From Pseudomonas sp. S30 (GTDB taxonomy: Bacteria > Pseudomonadota > Gammaproteobacteria > Pseudomonadales > Pseudomonadaceae), in NCBI RefSeq assembly GCF_016518545.1, contig NZ_JACVTO010000016.1, forward strand, positions 62,001-126,000: DNA of 64,000 bases, in the 5' to 3' direction. A program made the translations under genes and the position numbers. Of this stretch, positions 32,570 through 42,139 are shown piece after piece. The notes below the pieces were generated by a model, which was given only the letters and a program-made list of their open reading frames with translations, did not search any database and had not been told where the DNA came from. How positions within the stretch are numbered: the first letter of the stretch is position 1; every line of letters begins with the position of its first letter.

Positions 32570-34441
32570 ATGCTGCAGAATATCAGGGACAATTCACAGG
32601 GTTGGATTGCCAAAACCATCATCGGCCTCATCGTGGTACTGATGGCGTTGACGGGTTTCGAGGCCATTTTTCAGGCCGCCACCCATCGCCAGGATGCTGC
32701 CAAGGTAAACGGCGACACCATCAGTCAGGCTGAGCTGAGCCAGGCGGTCGACACGGGTCGACGCCAGCTCATGCAGCGCATGGGCAAGGACTTCGATCCA
32801 GCGCGCCTGGACGAAAAGATGCTGCGCGAAGCGGCTCTCAAGCAGCTGATCGATCAGAAATTGTTGTTGCAGGGCGCGGCGGATGCCAAGTTCGCCTTCT
32901 CGGAAACGGCACTGGATCAGCTGATCCTGCAAATGCCGCAGTTCCAGGTCGATGGCAAATTCAACGCCGAGCGTTTCGATGCCGTCATTCGGCAGATGGG
33001 CTATGGCCGCATGCAGTTCCGTGAGGTGCTCGGCCAGGACATGCTGGTGAATCAGCTGCGCATCGGTATGGTCAACAGCAGCTTCGTCACCGACCAGCAG
33101 GTCGATGCGTTCGCTCGCTTGGAAAATCAAACCCGCGACTTCGCGTCCTTGACGTTCAAGACCAACCCCGCGGCCGTGCAGGTCAGTGATGCCGAGGTCA
33201 AGGCGCATTACGATCAGCATGCCAAGGAGTTCATGACGCCCGACCAGGTCGTGATCGATTACATCGAGCTGAAGAAATCCGCGTTCTTCGACCAGGTGTC
33301 GGTCAATCCGGAAGAGTTGAAGGCCGAGTACGAGAAGCAGATCGCCAACCTCGCCGAGCAGCGCCGGGCGGCGCACATTCTCATCGAGGTCAACGACAAG
33401 ACCGACGACGCCCAGGCCAAGGCCCGTATCGAAGAGATCCAGCAGCGCCTGGCCAAGGGCGAAGACTTCGCCAAGCTGGCCAAGGAGTTCTCGCAGGATC
33501 CAGGCTCCGCTGCCAGCGGTGGCGACCTGGGTCTGGCCGGTCCGGGCGTCTACGATCCTGCGTTCGAAGAAGCGCTGTACAAGCTGAGCAAGGACCAGGT
33601 ATCTGCCCCGGTGCGTACCGAATACGGCTATCACCTGATCAAGCTGCTGGGCGTCGAAGCGCCTGAGGTCCCCAGCTTTGCCAGCCTCGAGGGCAAACTG
33701 ACCCACGAGCTGAAAACCCAGCAGGTCGAACAGAAGTTCGTCGAAGTGACCAAGCAGCTGGAAGACTCGGCATTCGAGGCCTCGGACCTGGCGCAGCCTG
33801 CCCAGGAGCTAGGCTTGAAAGTGCACACCTCTTCGGCGTTCGGTCGCGAAGGTGGCGACGGCATCACCGCCAACCGCGCCGTGGTCCAGGCCGCTTTCAG
33901 TGAGGAAGTGCTCAACGAAGGCGCCAACAGTACCGCGTTGGAACTCGATCCGGAAACGGTCGTGGTGTTGCGCGTCAAAGAACACCGCAAGCCTGAGCAA
34001 CTGGCGCTGGAGACCGTTGCGCAGAACATTCGCGACCACCTGGCCAAGGAAAAGGCCACGGCCGAGCTCAAGGTCAAGGCCGACAAGCTGATCGCGGGCC
34101 TGCGTGACGGCTCGATCGCTGCGGGTTCGGCACAGGATGGTCAACAGTGGAAAGTCCTGGAAGCGGTCACCCGCGATCAGGAAGGCATCGACCCGACCGA
34201 ACTGCAAGCTGCGTTCCGCATGGCCAAGCCGGCGAGCAAGGACAAGTCGGTCTATTCCAGCGTCGTTCTTCAGGACGGCAGCCTAGCCGTGCTGCAGCTC
34301 AAAGGGGTCAATGAAGGTGCTGCGGCGTCCGACGACGAGAAGCAGCAGATTCGTCAGTACCTGGCTTCGCGCACGGGTCAGGAAGACTTCGCCGCTTACC
34401 GCAAGTATCTCGAAGAGAAGGCTGACATTACTCGTTACTAA
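32570..34441 (+). CDS. ppiD: PpiD, periplasmic peptidyl-prolyl isomerase/chaperone
   Basis: 623 aa from ATG 32570 with GGGGGAC upstream. One N-terminal helix (IAKTIIGLIVVLMALTGFEAIF, about 14-35) anchors it to the inner membrane; SurA_N-like helices follow, then a parvulin domain near 265-360 (AEQRRAAHILIEVNDKTDDAQAKARIEEIQQRLAKGEDFAKLAKEFSQDPGSAASGGDLG). It assists folding of exported proteins at the Sec translocon. Conserved position after hupB. Confidence 0.95.
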   Translation: MLQNIRDNSQGWIAKTIIGLIVVLMALTGFEAIFQAATHRQDAAKVNGDTISQAELSQAVDTGRRQLMQRMGKDFDPARLDEKMLREAALKQLIDQKLLLQGAADAKFAFSETALDQLILQMPQFQVDGKFNAERFDAVIRQMGYGRMQFREVLGQDMLVNQLRIGMVNSSFVTDQQVDAFARLENQTRDFASLTFKTNPAAVQVSDAEVKAHYDQHAKEFMTPDQVVIDYIELKKSAFFDQVSVNPEELKAEYEKQIANLAEQRRAAHILIEVNDKTDDAQAKARIEEIQQRLAKGEDFAKLAKEFSQDPGSAASGGDLGLAGPGVYDPAFEEALYKLSKDQVSAPVRTEYGYHLIKLLGVEAPEVPSFASLEGKLTHELKTQQVEQKFVEVTKQLEDSAFEASDLAQPAQELGLKVHTSSAFGREGGDGITANRAVVQAAFSEEVLNEGANSTALELDPETVVVLRVKEHRKPEQLALETVAQNIRDHLAKEKATAELKVKADKLIAGLRDGSIAAGSAQDGQQWKVLEAVTRDQEGIDPTELQAAFRMAKPASKDKSVYSSVVLQDGSLAVLQLKGVNEGAAASDDEKQQIRQYLASRTGQEDFAAYRKYLEEKADITRY

Positions 34442-34459
34442 GCGCTAGCCGCTCACGAG

Positions 34460-34486
34460 ACAGGCCGCATCAGCGGCCTGTTTCGT
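34460..34486 (+). terminator. Terminator after ppiD
   Basis: Stem ACAGGCCGC / GCGGCCTGT with ATCA loop, followed by TTCGTT. Confidence 0.8.
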
Positions 34487-34538
34487 TCATGCGGGTCGCC
34501 AGCCTGGCTGGGATCCGCTGCGGAGCCTTCAGCACTCT

Positions 34539-35576
34539 TCAGTGCTTCTGCGCTTCGTGGGCATCCAGGGTATCGTGCGCAATCTGCCGCCCGAGGGCGA
34601 TCAACTCGGGCGCCTTGTAGAACTCGAAGAATCGGCATACCCGCTTTGGCACATTGATCAGCACGTCGGGCGGATAGCCCGCGATCTTGTATTGTGCCAG
34701 CGAGGTTTGCATCACCTCGAAGCTCTGGTTGATCAGGTCCAGCAGCGAAGCCGGGCCCACGTTGTCGATGATGAACGAACCTGTCGCCGACTTCGGTGCG
34801 CCCTCACGCTCCGGCGCGGCGGCCGACTGACCAGTCTCGCTCGGCTCACCCAGCCAGGGATTGCCCTGTGCCATGCGTTCGGTGACGATTTCCTGCTCGA
34901 TACGCACTAACTGCTCGGCCGGCTTGCGTCGAAAAGGCATGCGTGAACCCAACGAGCTGATCACCGATTCGAATCGCATGCGAAAAGCCGCAGGCCGCTC
35001 GATCACCGGCAGTTGATACTGTTTCTGATTGGTGGCATTGAGGTTGACGGCGATGATCAGGTCGCAGTGACTCGATACCACCGGGACGATGGGCAACGGG
35101 TTGAGAATGCCGCCATCGACCAGCATGCGGTTGCCCTGCATCACCGGTGTGAACAGGCTCGGAATCGCGGCCGATGCACGCATGGCCTGATGCAGGCAGC
35201 CCTCCTGAAACCAGATTTCCTGCTGGTTGGTGAGGTCGGCGGCTACAGCGGTGTAGGGAATGCGCAACTGCTCGATGTTCATTTCGCCGACGATCTTGCG
35301 GATCTGTCCGAACACCTTGTCGCCGCGAATCGCACCCAGTCGAAAGCTCACGTCCACCAGCCGCAGCACGTCGAGGTAGTCCAGGCCCTCGATCCAGCGC
35401 CGGTACTCGCCCAGCTTGCCAGCCGCGTAGATCCCGCCCACGACCGCACCCATCGAGCAACCGGCGATACAGGCTATTTCATAACCCCGGCGTTCGATTT
35501 CCTCGATCACGCCGATATGAGCGTAGCCCCGGGCCCCCCCAGAACCGAGTACCAGTGCGACACGTTTGCTCATCAT
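34539..35576 (-). CDS. Patatin-like phospholipase (RssA/YchK type)
   Basis: 345 aa. Oxyanion loop GSGGARGYAHIGVI at 11-24, nucleophile elbow G-C-S-M-G near residue 40 (GxSxG with Ser as nucleophile), and catalytic aspartate in MLVDGGILNPLPIVP near 155: the complete Ser-Asp dyad of bacterial patatins. The C-terminal third is variable and has a Ser/Ala/Glu-rich insert (EPSETGQSAAAPEREGAPKS). No signal peptide, so cytoplasmic. Converges on ppiD; the substrate is not known. Start may be either of two adjacent ATGs. Confidence 0.9.
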   Translation of the reverse strand: MMSKRVALVLGSGGARGYAHIGVIEEIERRGYEIACIAGCSMGAVVGGIYAAGKLGEYRRWIEGLDYLDVLRLVDVSFRLGAIRGDKVFGQIRKIVGEMNIEQLRIPYTAVAADLTNQQEIWFQEGCLHQAMRASAAIPSLFTPVMQGNRMLVDGGILNPLPIVPVVSSHCDLIIAVNLNATNQKQYQLPVIERPAAFRMRFESVISSLGSRMPFRRKPAEQLVRIEQEIVTERMAQGNPWLGEPSETGQSAAAPEREGAPKSATGSFIIDNVGPASLLDLINQSFEVMQTSLAQYKIAGYPPDVLINVPKRVCRFFEFYKAPELIALGRQIAHDTLDAHEAQKH

Positions 35577-35727
35577 TTTCCCCGCATGATCTGGCGATGA
35601 TCGTCACAATGCACGCATTGGTCGCTGCGCTTCAATGGTGTCGACAGTGCCACCAGCCAATGCGGGCACTTTTCATCGTGCCGACCGTCGAAACAGCGAC
35701 TGTCTATCCCTTGTTGAGGTGTTACCG

Positions 35728-36006
35728 ATGAAAGCGTGGATCCTGGCTCCGTTGATGGCCCTGGCGCTGGCCGGCTGTGCTGGCAAGACAGCCTACCGCG
35801 ACACCTGCGCTTCGCAGCTGGACGCGGCATGGAAGGAGCTCGACCTGGCCAAGGCGGAAGGGTTCGCCGGCACGGTCAGCTACTCCAAGGCACTTTCGCT
35901 CTTGACCGGCGCCAAGACCCAGCAGCAATTCGAGGCCTTCGAAGGCTGCAGCACCAAGGCCGAACGCGCGCGTTTCTATATCCGTGAGTCCCGCGCCGGG
36001 CGCTGA
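35728..36006 (+). CDS. Small lipoprotein
   Basis: 92 aa from ATG 35728 with TTGAGGTG upstream. Signal MKAWILAPLMALALAGC with a lipobox (LAGC). The mature part, KTAYRDTCASQLDAAWKELDLAKAEGFAGTVSYSKALSLLTGAKTQQQFEAFEGCSTKAERARFYIRES, is helical with two conserved-looking cysteines in addition to the lipid cysteine. This is a common Pseudomonas hypothetical lipoprotein. The CHAD gene starts 15 bases downstream, so they are likely co-transcribed. Confidence 0.85.
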   Translation: MKAWILAPLMALALAGCAGKTAYRDTCASQLDAAWKELDLAKAEGFAGTVSYSKALSLLTGAKTQQQFEAFEGCSTKAERARFYIRESRAGR

Positions 36007-36020
36007 TCGAGGAATCCGTG

Positions 36021-36788
36021 ATGTCAGCGATGATGAATCATGTTGTTGCTCAGGTCATGGCCTTGCACGTGCGGCTGCTGGCTTGCCGTGAGCGCCTGGC
36101 GGCCGATACCGACAGTGAAGCGTTGCACGACCTGCGCACCTCCCTGAGGCGTCTGCGCAGCTTGCTGCGGCCACTGCGTGGGCTGCCGGGTGTGGAGCAG
36201 ATGGAGGACGCCGCCAGGTCTCTGGGCACCCTGACCACACCTCTGCGCGATCGAGAAGTGCTCGCTCTGCACCTGATCGCCCAGGGCCATGACGCAGCCG
36301 GACAGCGCCGCGCACAGGGCAGGGTCACGACCTTCGCCGGGGTCGCTGCCAGCGCGCAGCTGACCCGAGTGTTGGGCATACTGGATTCCCTGCCGCTGTT
36401 CCTGCGCGCTGCCGAGCGTGAAGGCATGGCGAACGACCTGCGCAAGCGGGTCGACAAACGGCTCGTCAAGCAATGGCACAGGCTGCAGGCCGCCATCGAC
36501 GATCCCGACCACGATCGCCATCGTCTGCGCCTGCTGATAAAGCGCGTGCGCTACGGCGACGAAGCCTATCCACAACTGCGCCATGCCAAAAAGCCGCTCC
36601 AGCGCTTGCTCAAGCAGGCCCAGGCAGACCTGGGCGACTGGCACGATCGGCTGCAGTGGCTGGTTCAGGCTCGTGAGCATGCGGACCTGGCGCCTTGCGT
36701 GGCGCAGTGGCAGGCGCAACTGCAACGCGCCGAGCGCACCTGCGACGACACGCTCAAAACCCTGCGCAGAGCGGCTTCCCGCCGATAG
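36021..36788 (+). CDS. CHAD domain protein
   Basis: 255 aa from ATG 36021 with AGGA upstream. The CHAD signature of paired histidine/basic helices is clear: EALHDLRTSLRRLRSLLRPLRGL near 35 and HRLRLLIKRVRYGDEAYPQLRHAKKPLQRLLKQAQADLGDWHD near 170-205. CHAD domains are alpha-helical, highly basic and bind inorganic polyphosphate. No CYTH/triphosphatase domain is fused. It follows the lipoprotein gene closely. Confidence 0.9.
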   Translation: MSAMMNHVVAQVMALHVRLLACRERLAADTDSEALHDLRTSLRRLRSLLRPLRGLPGVEQMEDAARSLGTLTTPLRDREVLALHLIAQGHDAAGQRRAQGRVTTFAGVAASAQLTRVLGILDSLPLFLRAAEREGMANDLRKRVDKRLVKQWHRLQAAIDDPDHDRHRLRLLIKRVRYGDEAYPQLRHAKKPLQRLLKQAQADLGDWHDRLQWLVQAREHADLAPCVAQWQAQLQRAERTCDDTLKTLRRAASRR

Positions 36789-36887
36789 CCATGCTAATCA
36801 ATGGCCGATATACGGGCTGCCGACAGGTGTCCTTGCTGGCTACCATGGCCAGGATTTCTCCACGAAAGCCCTGGGTGAGGACAGCCG

Positions 36888-37685
36888 ATGAACTTTGACC
36901 AACTCCTGCTCGCAGCCAGGACCACGCCTGCCAATTTGACCGTTCCGTCCAGCTGGGCTCAGGGCCGGGCATGCTTTGGCGGACTCATGGCTGCACTCGT
37001 CTATGAGTCCATGCAGGCGGCGCTGTCCGACGATCGCCCGGTACGCTCACTGGCCACCACGTTCGTGGGACCGGCCGAACCTGAACAGCCCATCCAGTTG
37101 GATGTTCAGGTGCTGCGCGAAGGGAAGGGCGTCACCACCTTGCTGGGTCGAGCTATCCAGAACGGTCAGGTGGTGACGCTGGTACAAGGCAGCTTCGGCG
37201 CCGGCCGCACCTCAGCTGTAGTGGTGGAGGCCGAACCCGCAGTGCCCTTCACGGCTCTGGAGCACGCCCAGCCTGAACTGCCACACATTCCAGGCGTCAC
37301 GCCAGTGTTCATGAGGCACCTGGCGCTGCGCTGGTCGATCGGTGGTCTGCCGTTCAGTGGCAGCGACTCACGGGAAATGGGCGGTTGGGTTAGAATGCGC
37401 GATATCTCAGAGGGGCCGATGACGGTCGCTCACCTGCTGGCGCTGGTCGATGCCTGGCCGCCAAGCGTGCTGCCAATGTTGAGGCAGCCGGCGGCTGGCA
37501 GTACCCTCACCTGGACGGTCGAGTTCATGCAACCCTTACCTTCCCAATCGAGCCAGGCATGGTGTCACTACCGGGTGGATACCGAATACGCCCGTGACGG
37601 ATATGGCCACGCCGCCGCCCGATTGCACTCGGCCGATGGACAGCTGCTGGCGCTCAGCCGCCAGACCGTGACCATCTTCGCCTGA
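36888..37685 (+). CDS. Acyl-CoA thioesterase family protein (TesB-like double hotdog)
   Basis: 265 aa. The N-terminal hotdog has WAQGRACFGGLMAALVYESMQAAL and RSLATTFVGPAEPEQPIQLDVQVLREGKGVTTLLGRAIQNGQVVTLVQGSFG; the C-terminal hotdog has MTVAHLLALVDAWPPSVLPML and LTWTVEFMQPLP. This is the thioesterase-like superfamily 4HBT_3 layout. The physiological acyl-CoA is unknown. Converges on the small membrane protein gene, 10 bases between stops. Confidence 0.85.
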   Translation: MNFDQLLLAARTTPANLTVPSSWAQGRACFGGLMAALVYESMQAALSDDRPVRSLATTFVGPAEPEQPIQLDVQVLREGKGVTTLLGRAIQNGQVVTLVQGSFGAGRTSAVVVEAEPAVPFTALEHAQPELPHIPGVTPVFMRHLALRWSIGGLPFSGSDSREMGGWVRMRDISEGPMTVAHLLALVDAWPPSVLPMLRQPAAGSTLTWTVEFMQPLPSQSSQAWCHYRVDTEYARDGYGHAAARLHSADGQLLALSRQTVTIFA

Positions 37686-37695
37686 TCATGTCGGT

Positions 37696-38064
37696 TCAGT
37701 GGCGATGCCTGTGGCGCTCCAGCCAGGCCCGCCACCAGCCGCCGCTCAGAACAAAGCGCGGAAATGTCACGAACTGCTCGGTGAGCAGGCGCGTGAAGGC
37801 ATCGTTGCGATCGCTGAACGGTTCAGGCTGCTCTTGCTCGAGGCGGTGCCCTTGGCGCTGCATACCAAGGGCAGCGATCAGGGCGATAGCGCCTACGGCC
37901 AATTGGGTGAGGTCCAGCGAAAAAACACCTGAGATCAGCAGCAGGACCGCCAGGATGAACAACGGCACGGCGATCAGGTGAAGCACCAGGTTGGCCGGGT
38001 GACGATGATGACGGGTGTAGCCCTGCCATTGCCAGGCGCGGAGATTGGGCAGACGTTTGCTCAT
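37696..38064 (-). CDS. Small membrane protein, DUF962/Mpo1-like
   Basis: 122 aa with two membrane helices (ANLVLHLIAVPLFILAVLLLISGVF and LAVGAIALIAALGMQ). The YTRHHRHPANLVLHLIAVP segment resembles the N-terminal histidine motif of DUF962/Mpo1-like proteins, whose yeast member is an Fe-dependent dioxygenase in fatty acid alpha-oxidation. The rest, including WWRAWLERHRHRH at the end, is strongly basic. The family call is tentative; the gene itself looks real. Confidence 0.7.
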   Translation of the reverse strand: MSKRLPNLRAWQWQGYTRHHRHPANLVLHLIAVPLFILAVLLLISGVFSLDLTQLAVGAIALIAALGMQRQGHRLEQEQPEPFSDRNDAFTRLLTEQFVTFPRFVLSGGWWRAWLERHRHRH

Positions 38065-38139
38065 GGACGGTTCCTCTTGCTCATGTCCATAGCGTAGTGC
38101 GGCCCCTGCTCAGGGGCCAATCGAGGCTGTGTATGGGCG

Positions 38140-39618
38140 CTATAGAGTCAGCTGGCCGATGGCCTGGTTCAGCTCGCCGGCCAAAGTGGCCAATTCGTTG
38201 CTGGTGCTGGCCGAACTCACGGTTTGGCGTACCGTGTGCTCGGTGACGTCGCGAATGCTCACCACTGCCCGGTTCATCTCTTCAGCCACCTGGCTCTGCT
38301 GCTCGGCGGCCACGGCAATCTGGGTGTTGCTTTCGCGCATCTGCGCCACCGCACGGGTGATCTCGGCCAGGGCATCGCCAGCCTCACGGGCCTGTTGTAC
38401 GCAATCGTCCGCTTTGAACGAGCTTTCCTGCATGAAGTCGACGGCGTCGCGCGTGCCTGCCTGCAATGCCGACACCATGGTGGTGATTTCGTCGGTAGAG
38501 CTCTGCACTCGCTTGGCCAGGTTACGCACCTCGTCTGCCACCACCGCGAAGCCGCGGCCCAGATCGCCCGCTCTCGCGGCTTCGATGGCGGCGTTCAGCG
38601 CCAGCAGGTTGGTCTGCTCGGCAATGCTGTGGATCACGTTAACCACGCCGTTTATCTTTTGGCTGTCATCGGCGAGTCGTCGGATCATCTCGGCGGTCTG
38701 CTGCACGCCGCTGGACAGGCTGGCGATCGACGCTTGTACCCGAGTCACCACGACCTGTCCACTGCCGGCGAGGTGGTCGGCGCTCTGTGACAGATCGCGC
38801 GTGGCGCCAGCATGCTGTGCGATGTGATGCACCGTGGCGGACATCTCATTGATCGCCGTGGCAGCCTGGTCGGTTTCGCTTTGCTGACCGAGCATGCCAT
38901 GACGCACATCGTCCATGCTGGCAGCCAGCCGCGCGGCCCCGGCGTCGAGCTGGGCGGCGGTGTGTGCGACGGTACCGACCACTCGGTGATAGGTGGCCTG
39001 CATGGCGTTGAAGGCGCCGGCCATCTGCCCCACCTCGTCGCCACATGCCAAGGGCACGCGGGCGGACAGGTCGCCGCTCTTTTCCACCCTGAGCATCACA
39101 TCCTTGAGCGTGTTGAGTTGGCTCAGCAGGAAACGGATGAGCAACTGCGACGCCCCGAGCATCGCCAGCATCAGGACCAGCACGCATATCGCATACTGGC
39201 TGAAGCGGTCCAGCAGCACCTGGCGCAGACTGGGCGACTGGGCAACCACGGCGATGTGCCGAGCGCCTTGTTGCAGCACCTGGGCCCCGCGCACGGGATC
39301 GGTCCCCAGCAACCAGGCGGCCGGTACCTCCACCCAACCCGTCGCTTCACCCAGGGGCAGCAGAGGCTCGCCGGCGAAGGTAGGGGTCTGCCCGGTCTGC
39401 CACGTGATCAAGAAGGGCAAGGCTGGTACTGGCTGTTCGGCCGGCCAGCTCGCTAACAGATTGGCCAGCGCCCGCGCCTGCGCTCGCGCATCGTCCGCAC
39501 GTGCCTGCTGCTCGAGGTTGACCGCATAGAGTACCAGTAGCAGGGTGGTGAAGAAGGCCACCGCATTGACGGCCCAGAATTTGTACTTCAATGAAACATT
39601 GCTAAGCCAGGCACCCAT
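38140..39618 (-). CDS. Methyl-accepting chemotaxis protein with small periplasmic sensor
   Basis: 492 aa. The first helix WAVNAVAFFTTLLLVLYAV starts near 15 and the second, YAICVLVLMLAMLGASQLLIRF, near 142, leaving only about 105 periplasmic residues, too small for a dCache or four-helix domain of normal length. HAMP follows (NTLKDVMLRVEKSGDLSARVPLACGDEVGQMAGAFNAM), then the signalling hairpin with IAEQTNLLALNAAIEAARAGDLGRGFAVVADEVRNLAKR. No CheR-tethering pentapeptide. The ligand cannot be predicted. Upstream, GCCAATAA on the minus strand resembles a sigma-28 second element, but the first element is weak. Confidence 0.92.
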   Translation of the reverse strand: MGAWLSNVSLKYKFWAVNAVAFFTTLLLVLYAVNLEQQARADDARAQARALANLLASWPAEQPVPALPFLITWQTGQTPTFAGEPLLPLGEATGWVEVPAAWLLGTDPVRGAQVLQQGARHIAVVAQSPSLRQVLLDRFSQYAICVLVLMLAMLGASQLLIRFLLSQLNTLKDVMLRVEKSGDLSARVPLACGDEVGQMAGAFNAMQATYHRVVGTVAHTAAQLDAGAARLAASMDDVRHGMLGQQSETDQAATAINEMSATVHHIAQHAGATRDLSQSADHLAGSGQVVVTRVQASIASLSSGVQQTAEMIRRLADDSQKINGVVNVIHSIAEQTNLLALNAAIEAARAGDLGRGFAVVADEVRNLAKRVQSSTDEITTMVSALQAGTRDAVDFMQESSFKADDCVQQAREAGDALAEITRAVAQMRESNTQIAVAAEQQSQVAEEMNRAVVSIRDVTEHTVRQTVSSASTSNELATLAGELNQAIGQLTL

Positions 39619-39705
39619 GGAAGGTCTTCTCTGAATTGAGCGGAAACATTATTGGCAAGGTGCCATTATTTTGTTCGCGCTGTCCCAGGGGTGTCATGAC
39701 GTGCA

Positions 39706-40503
39706 TCAAGGTAGCTTGAAAAAGGCCCTGGCTGTCGCTGTGACATGGGCAGCGCAGTGCTCCAGGCTCTCGCCACGGTGTCGCGCCACCTCGGCCAGTA
39801 CGGCCGGCAGGAAAGCCGGCTCGTTACGACCATTCTTGGGCCTGGGTCTCAGGGTGCGAGGCAGCAGGTAAGGAGCATCGCTTTCCAGCATCAGGCGACC
39901 TTCGGCGATATTGCCGACCAGCGGATGCAGGTGAGTGCCTCGGCGTTCGTCGCAGATCCAGCCGGTGATACCGATATGCAGGTCCATGTCCAGGTAGGCG
40001 AACAACGCGTCGCGCTCACCGGTGAAGCAGTGCACGACTGCGGCGCTCAAGTGGTCGCGGTAGTCCTTGAGAATGGCCAGCAGGCGCTGGCTGGCGTCGC
40101 GTTCGTGAAGAAAGACGGGTAACCGGCATTCCACCGCCAGCGCCAGTTGTGCGTGCAGTGCGCGTTCCTGGAGTGGGCGAGGGGAGAGGTCGCGATTGAA
40201 GTCCAGGCCACACTCGCCCAGCGCTTTCACTCGGGGGTGGCGCATCATGTCTCGAAGGCTTCGCTCGCTGCCGGCGTCCCAGCCGCTGGCATCGTGGGGA
40301 TGCACGCCGGCCGTGGCGAACAGGTGCTGCGCTTGGGCATCGAAAGTTTCACACAGGGCCACGGCCTGCTCGCTGGCGGCCACGCTGGTGCCCGTCAATA
40401 CCATCTGCGCCACCCCGGCCGCTTGCGCGCGCTCGAGGATGGCTGACTCCTGACCTTGGAAACTGCTATTGGTCAGGTTGACGCCGATATCGATCAGTTG
40501 CAT
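39706..40503 (-). CDS. tatD: TatD family metal-dependent deoxyribonuclease
   Basis: 265 aa. Starts MQLIDIGVNLTNSSF, the TatD form of the metal-binding opening; HPHDAS, CGLDFNRDLSPRPLQERALHAQLALAVECRLPVFLHERDA, VHCFTGE and LMLESDAPYLLPR supply the remaining metal ligands. TatD proteins are two-metal 3'-5' exonucleases in DNA repair and degradation. Not linked to tatABC here. Confidence 0.92.
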   Translation of the reverse strand: MQLIDIGVNLTNSSFQGQESAILERAQAAGVAQMVLTGTSVAASEQAVALCETFDAQAQHLFATAGVHPHDASGWDAGSERSLRDMMRHPRVKALGECGLDFNRDLSPRPLQERALHAQLALAVECRLPVFLHERDASQRLLAILKDYRDHLSAAVVHCFTGERDALFAYLDMDLHIGITGWICDERRGTHLHPLVGNIAEGRLMLESDAPYLLPRTLRPRPKNGRNEPAFLPAVLAEVARHRGESLEHCAAHVTATARAFFKLP

Positions 40504-40627
40504 GGTGCGTTCTCTGGAGGCGGGGCCGACACCATAGCAAAAACCCTCTTTTCACGGGAAAACCCAGAACTTCATGGGTGTCTGCTGGTCTTTTGCCATC
40601 ATCCATTCCCTTGTCAGGCCGGATCCC

Positions 40628-42034
40628 ATGCGGCGATTATTGCTGGTCACTCTGCTGTCGCTCTGCCCGTTTACCGTGGGAACTTGCGTGGCTGCCGAGT
40701 CCGGCCCTTCGCATCACGGTTCTGCGAGCAAGGCTCGAGACCTCCCGCAGATTCGTGCCAGCAAGGTGCTCAAGGTCCTGGTCAACCAAAGCCGCAACAG
40801 CTCTGGTGAAGTCAAAGGCGAGCCGGTCGGCGTCGAGTACTATCGGCTACGCGCGCTCGAACATGCTCTCAATGCGCGTATGGACCCGCAGCAGCGGATC
40901 ACGCTCGAAATCGTCCCGCGGGCCAAGGAACAATTGATCGGCGCGCTGCTGCGAGGCGAGGGCGACCTGGTGGCGCCGGGCGAGTTGGTCGATGCCGCTC
41001 AACTGCGGGATGTGGCTGCCAGCGCCCCGGTGCTCGACCAGGTCACGCTGCAACTGGTAGGTCGCCAGGGTGACCGAACCTTCACCCGCCCAGACCAGCT
41101 GTCCGGGCGTACCGTCGCATTGACCAGTGCCAGTGCGGCCGGGCCGGTGATCGAACAGATCAATCAGCAGTTGGCCTTGCGCAAGCGTGCGCCCATCAAG
41201 ATCGAATGGGTCGATCCGACCCTGGCGGTGGAAGACGTCCTGGAAATGGTCCAGGCCGGTATCTACCCGCTGACCGTGGTCGAGCGCCCCATCGCCCAGC
41301 GCTGGGCGCGCGTGATGCCGAAGCTGCGGGTCAACGGCCGCGTGGCCCTGGGCCGGCCTCAAGCTGTGCGCTGGTATGCGCGCAAGGATGCCGTTGAGCT
41401 GATGCTCGGTGTGGATCGATTCCTGGCTAGCTACCGAGCGCCGGATAACCAGGACGCGGCGTTCGAGCGCATCTACCGCCGACAGTACCGTGTTCAGAAC
41501 CCGCTTGCTCGACAGGATCGCCAACGTCTGGCGTCGGTCCGCGGGGTGCTGCAGAAACATGCGGCCGAACAACAGATCGACTGGCTCAACCTGGCGGCAC
41601 TGGCTTTCAAGGAGTCGACCCTGGACCCTGGCGCACGCGGTATGGGCGGGGCCCACGGGCTGATGCAGGTGACACCGTCCGCTGCCCAGCGTGTGGGCGT
41701 CAGCGACACGGCGACGGTCGACGGCAATGTCCAGGCCAGCGCGCGCTACCTGGCGCTGATTCGTCGCAAGTTCTTCTCGAGTCCTCAGCTCAACGAGCGT
41801 GAACGCATGGCGTTCGTGCTCGCTGCCTACAATCTGGGCCCTGAACGGGTTCAGGCCATGCGTGCGCAAGCGCGTCGACGGGGGCTCAATGGTAATCAGT
41901 GGTTCTTTCAGACTGAACGCATCGCCATGGAGGAGGCCGGGATGGGGACAGTGACGTTCGTCAACAGCGTCAACAAGTATTTCCTGGCTTTCAATCGAGA
42001 GCGCTCCAGGCTCGAACAGCCGCTGAGGCGCTAA
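40628..42034 (+). CDS. MltF-like lytic murein transglycosylase
   Basis: 468 aa from ATG 40628. Signal peptide MRRLLLVTLLSLCPFTVGTCVAAE, then a solute-binding-like domain (about 40-270: LKVLVNQSRNSSGEVKGEPVGVEYYRLRALEHAL and onward) and a C-terminal SLT domain. The catalytic glutamate is in ALAFKESTLDPGARGMGGAHGLMQVTPSAA near 330, and the NVQASARYLALIRRKFF and AFVLAAYNLGPERVQ segments complete the lysozyme-like fold. It cleaves peptidoglycan glycan strands in the periplasm. This domain pair matches MltF, though the protein is divergent from the standard mltF gene. Confidence 0.88.
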   Translation: MRRLLLVTLLSLCPFTVGTCVAAESGPSHHGSASKARDLPQIRASKVLKVLVNQSRNSSGEVKGEPVGVEYYRLRALEHALNARMDPQQRITLEIVPRAKEQLIGALLRGEGDLVAPGELVDAAQLRDVAASAPVLDQVTLQLVGRQGDRTFTRPDQLSGRTVALTSASAAGPVIEQINQQLALRKRAPIKIEWVDPTLAVEDVLEMVQAGIYPLTVVERPIAQRWARVMPKLRVNGRVALGRPQAVRWYARKDAVELMLGVDRFLASYRAPDNQDAAFERIYRRQYRVQNPLARQDRQRLASVRGVLQKHAAEQQIDWLNLAALAFKESTLDPGARGMGGAHGLMQVTPSAAQRVGVSDTATVDGNVQASARYLALIRRKFFSSPQLNERERMAFVLAAYNLGPERVQAMRAQARRRGLNGNQWFFQTERIAMEEAGMGTVTFVNSVNKYFLAFNRERSRLEQPLRR

Positions 42035-42139
42035 AGATTTCATTTTTTCGATATTTATAGTCGGAATTTAGCCGTTTTATCATTTCATTAATTGATTATT
42101 ATGGCGGCACCACCTCTTCCTCAATCGGGAACCTTCGAC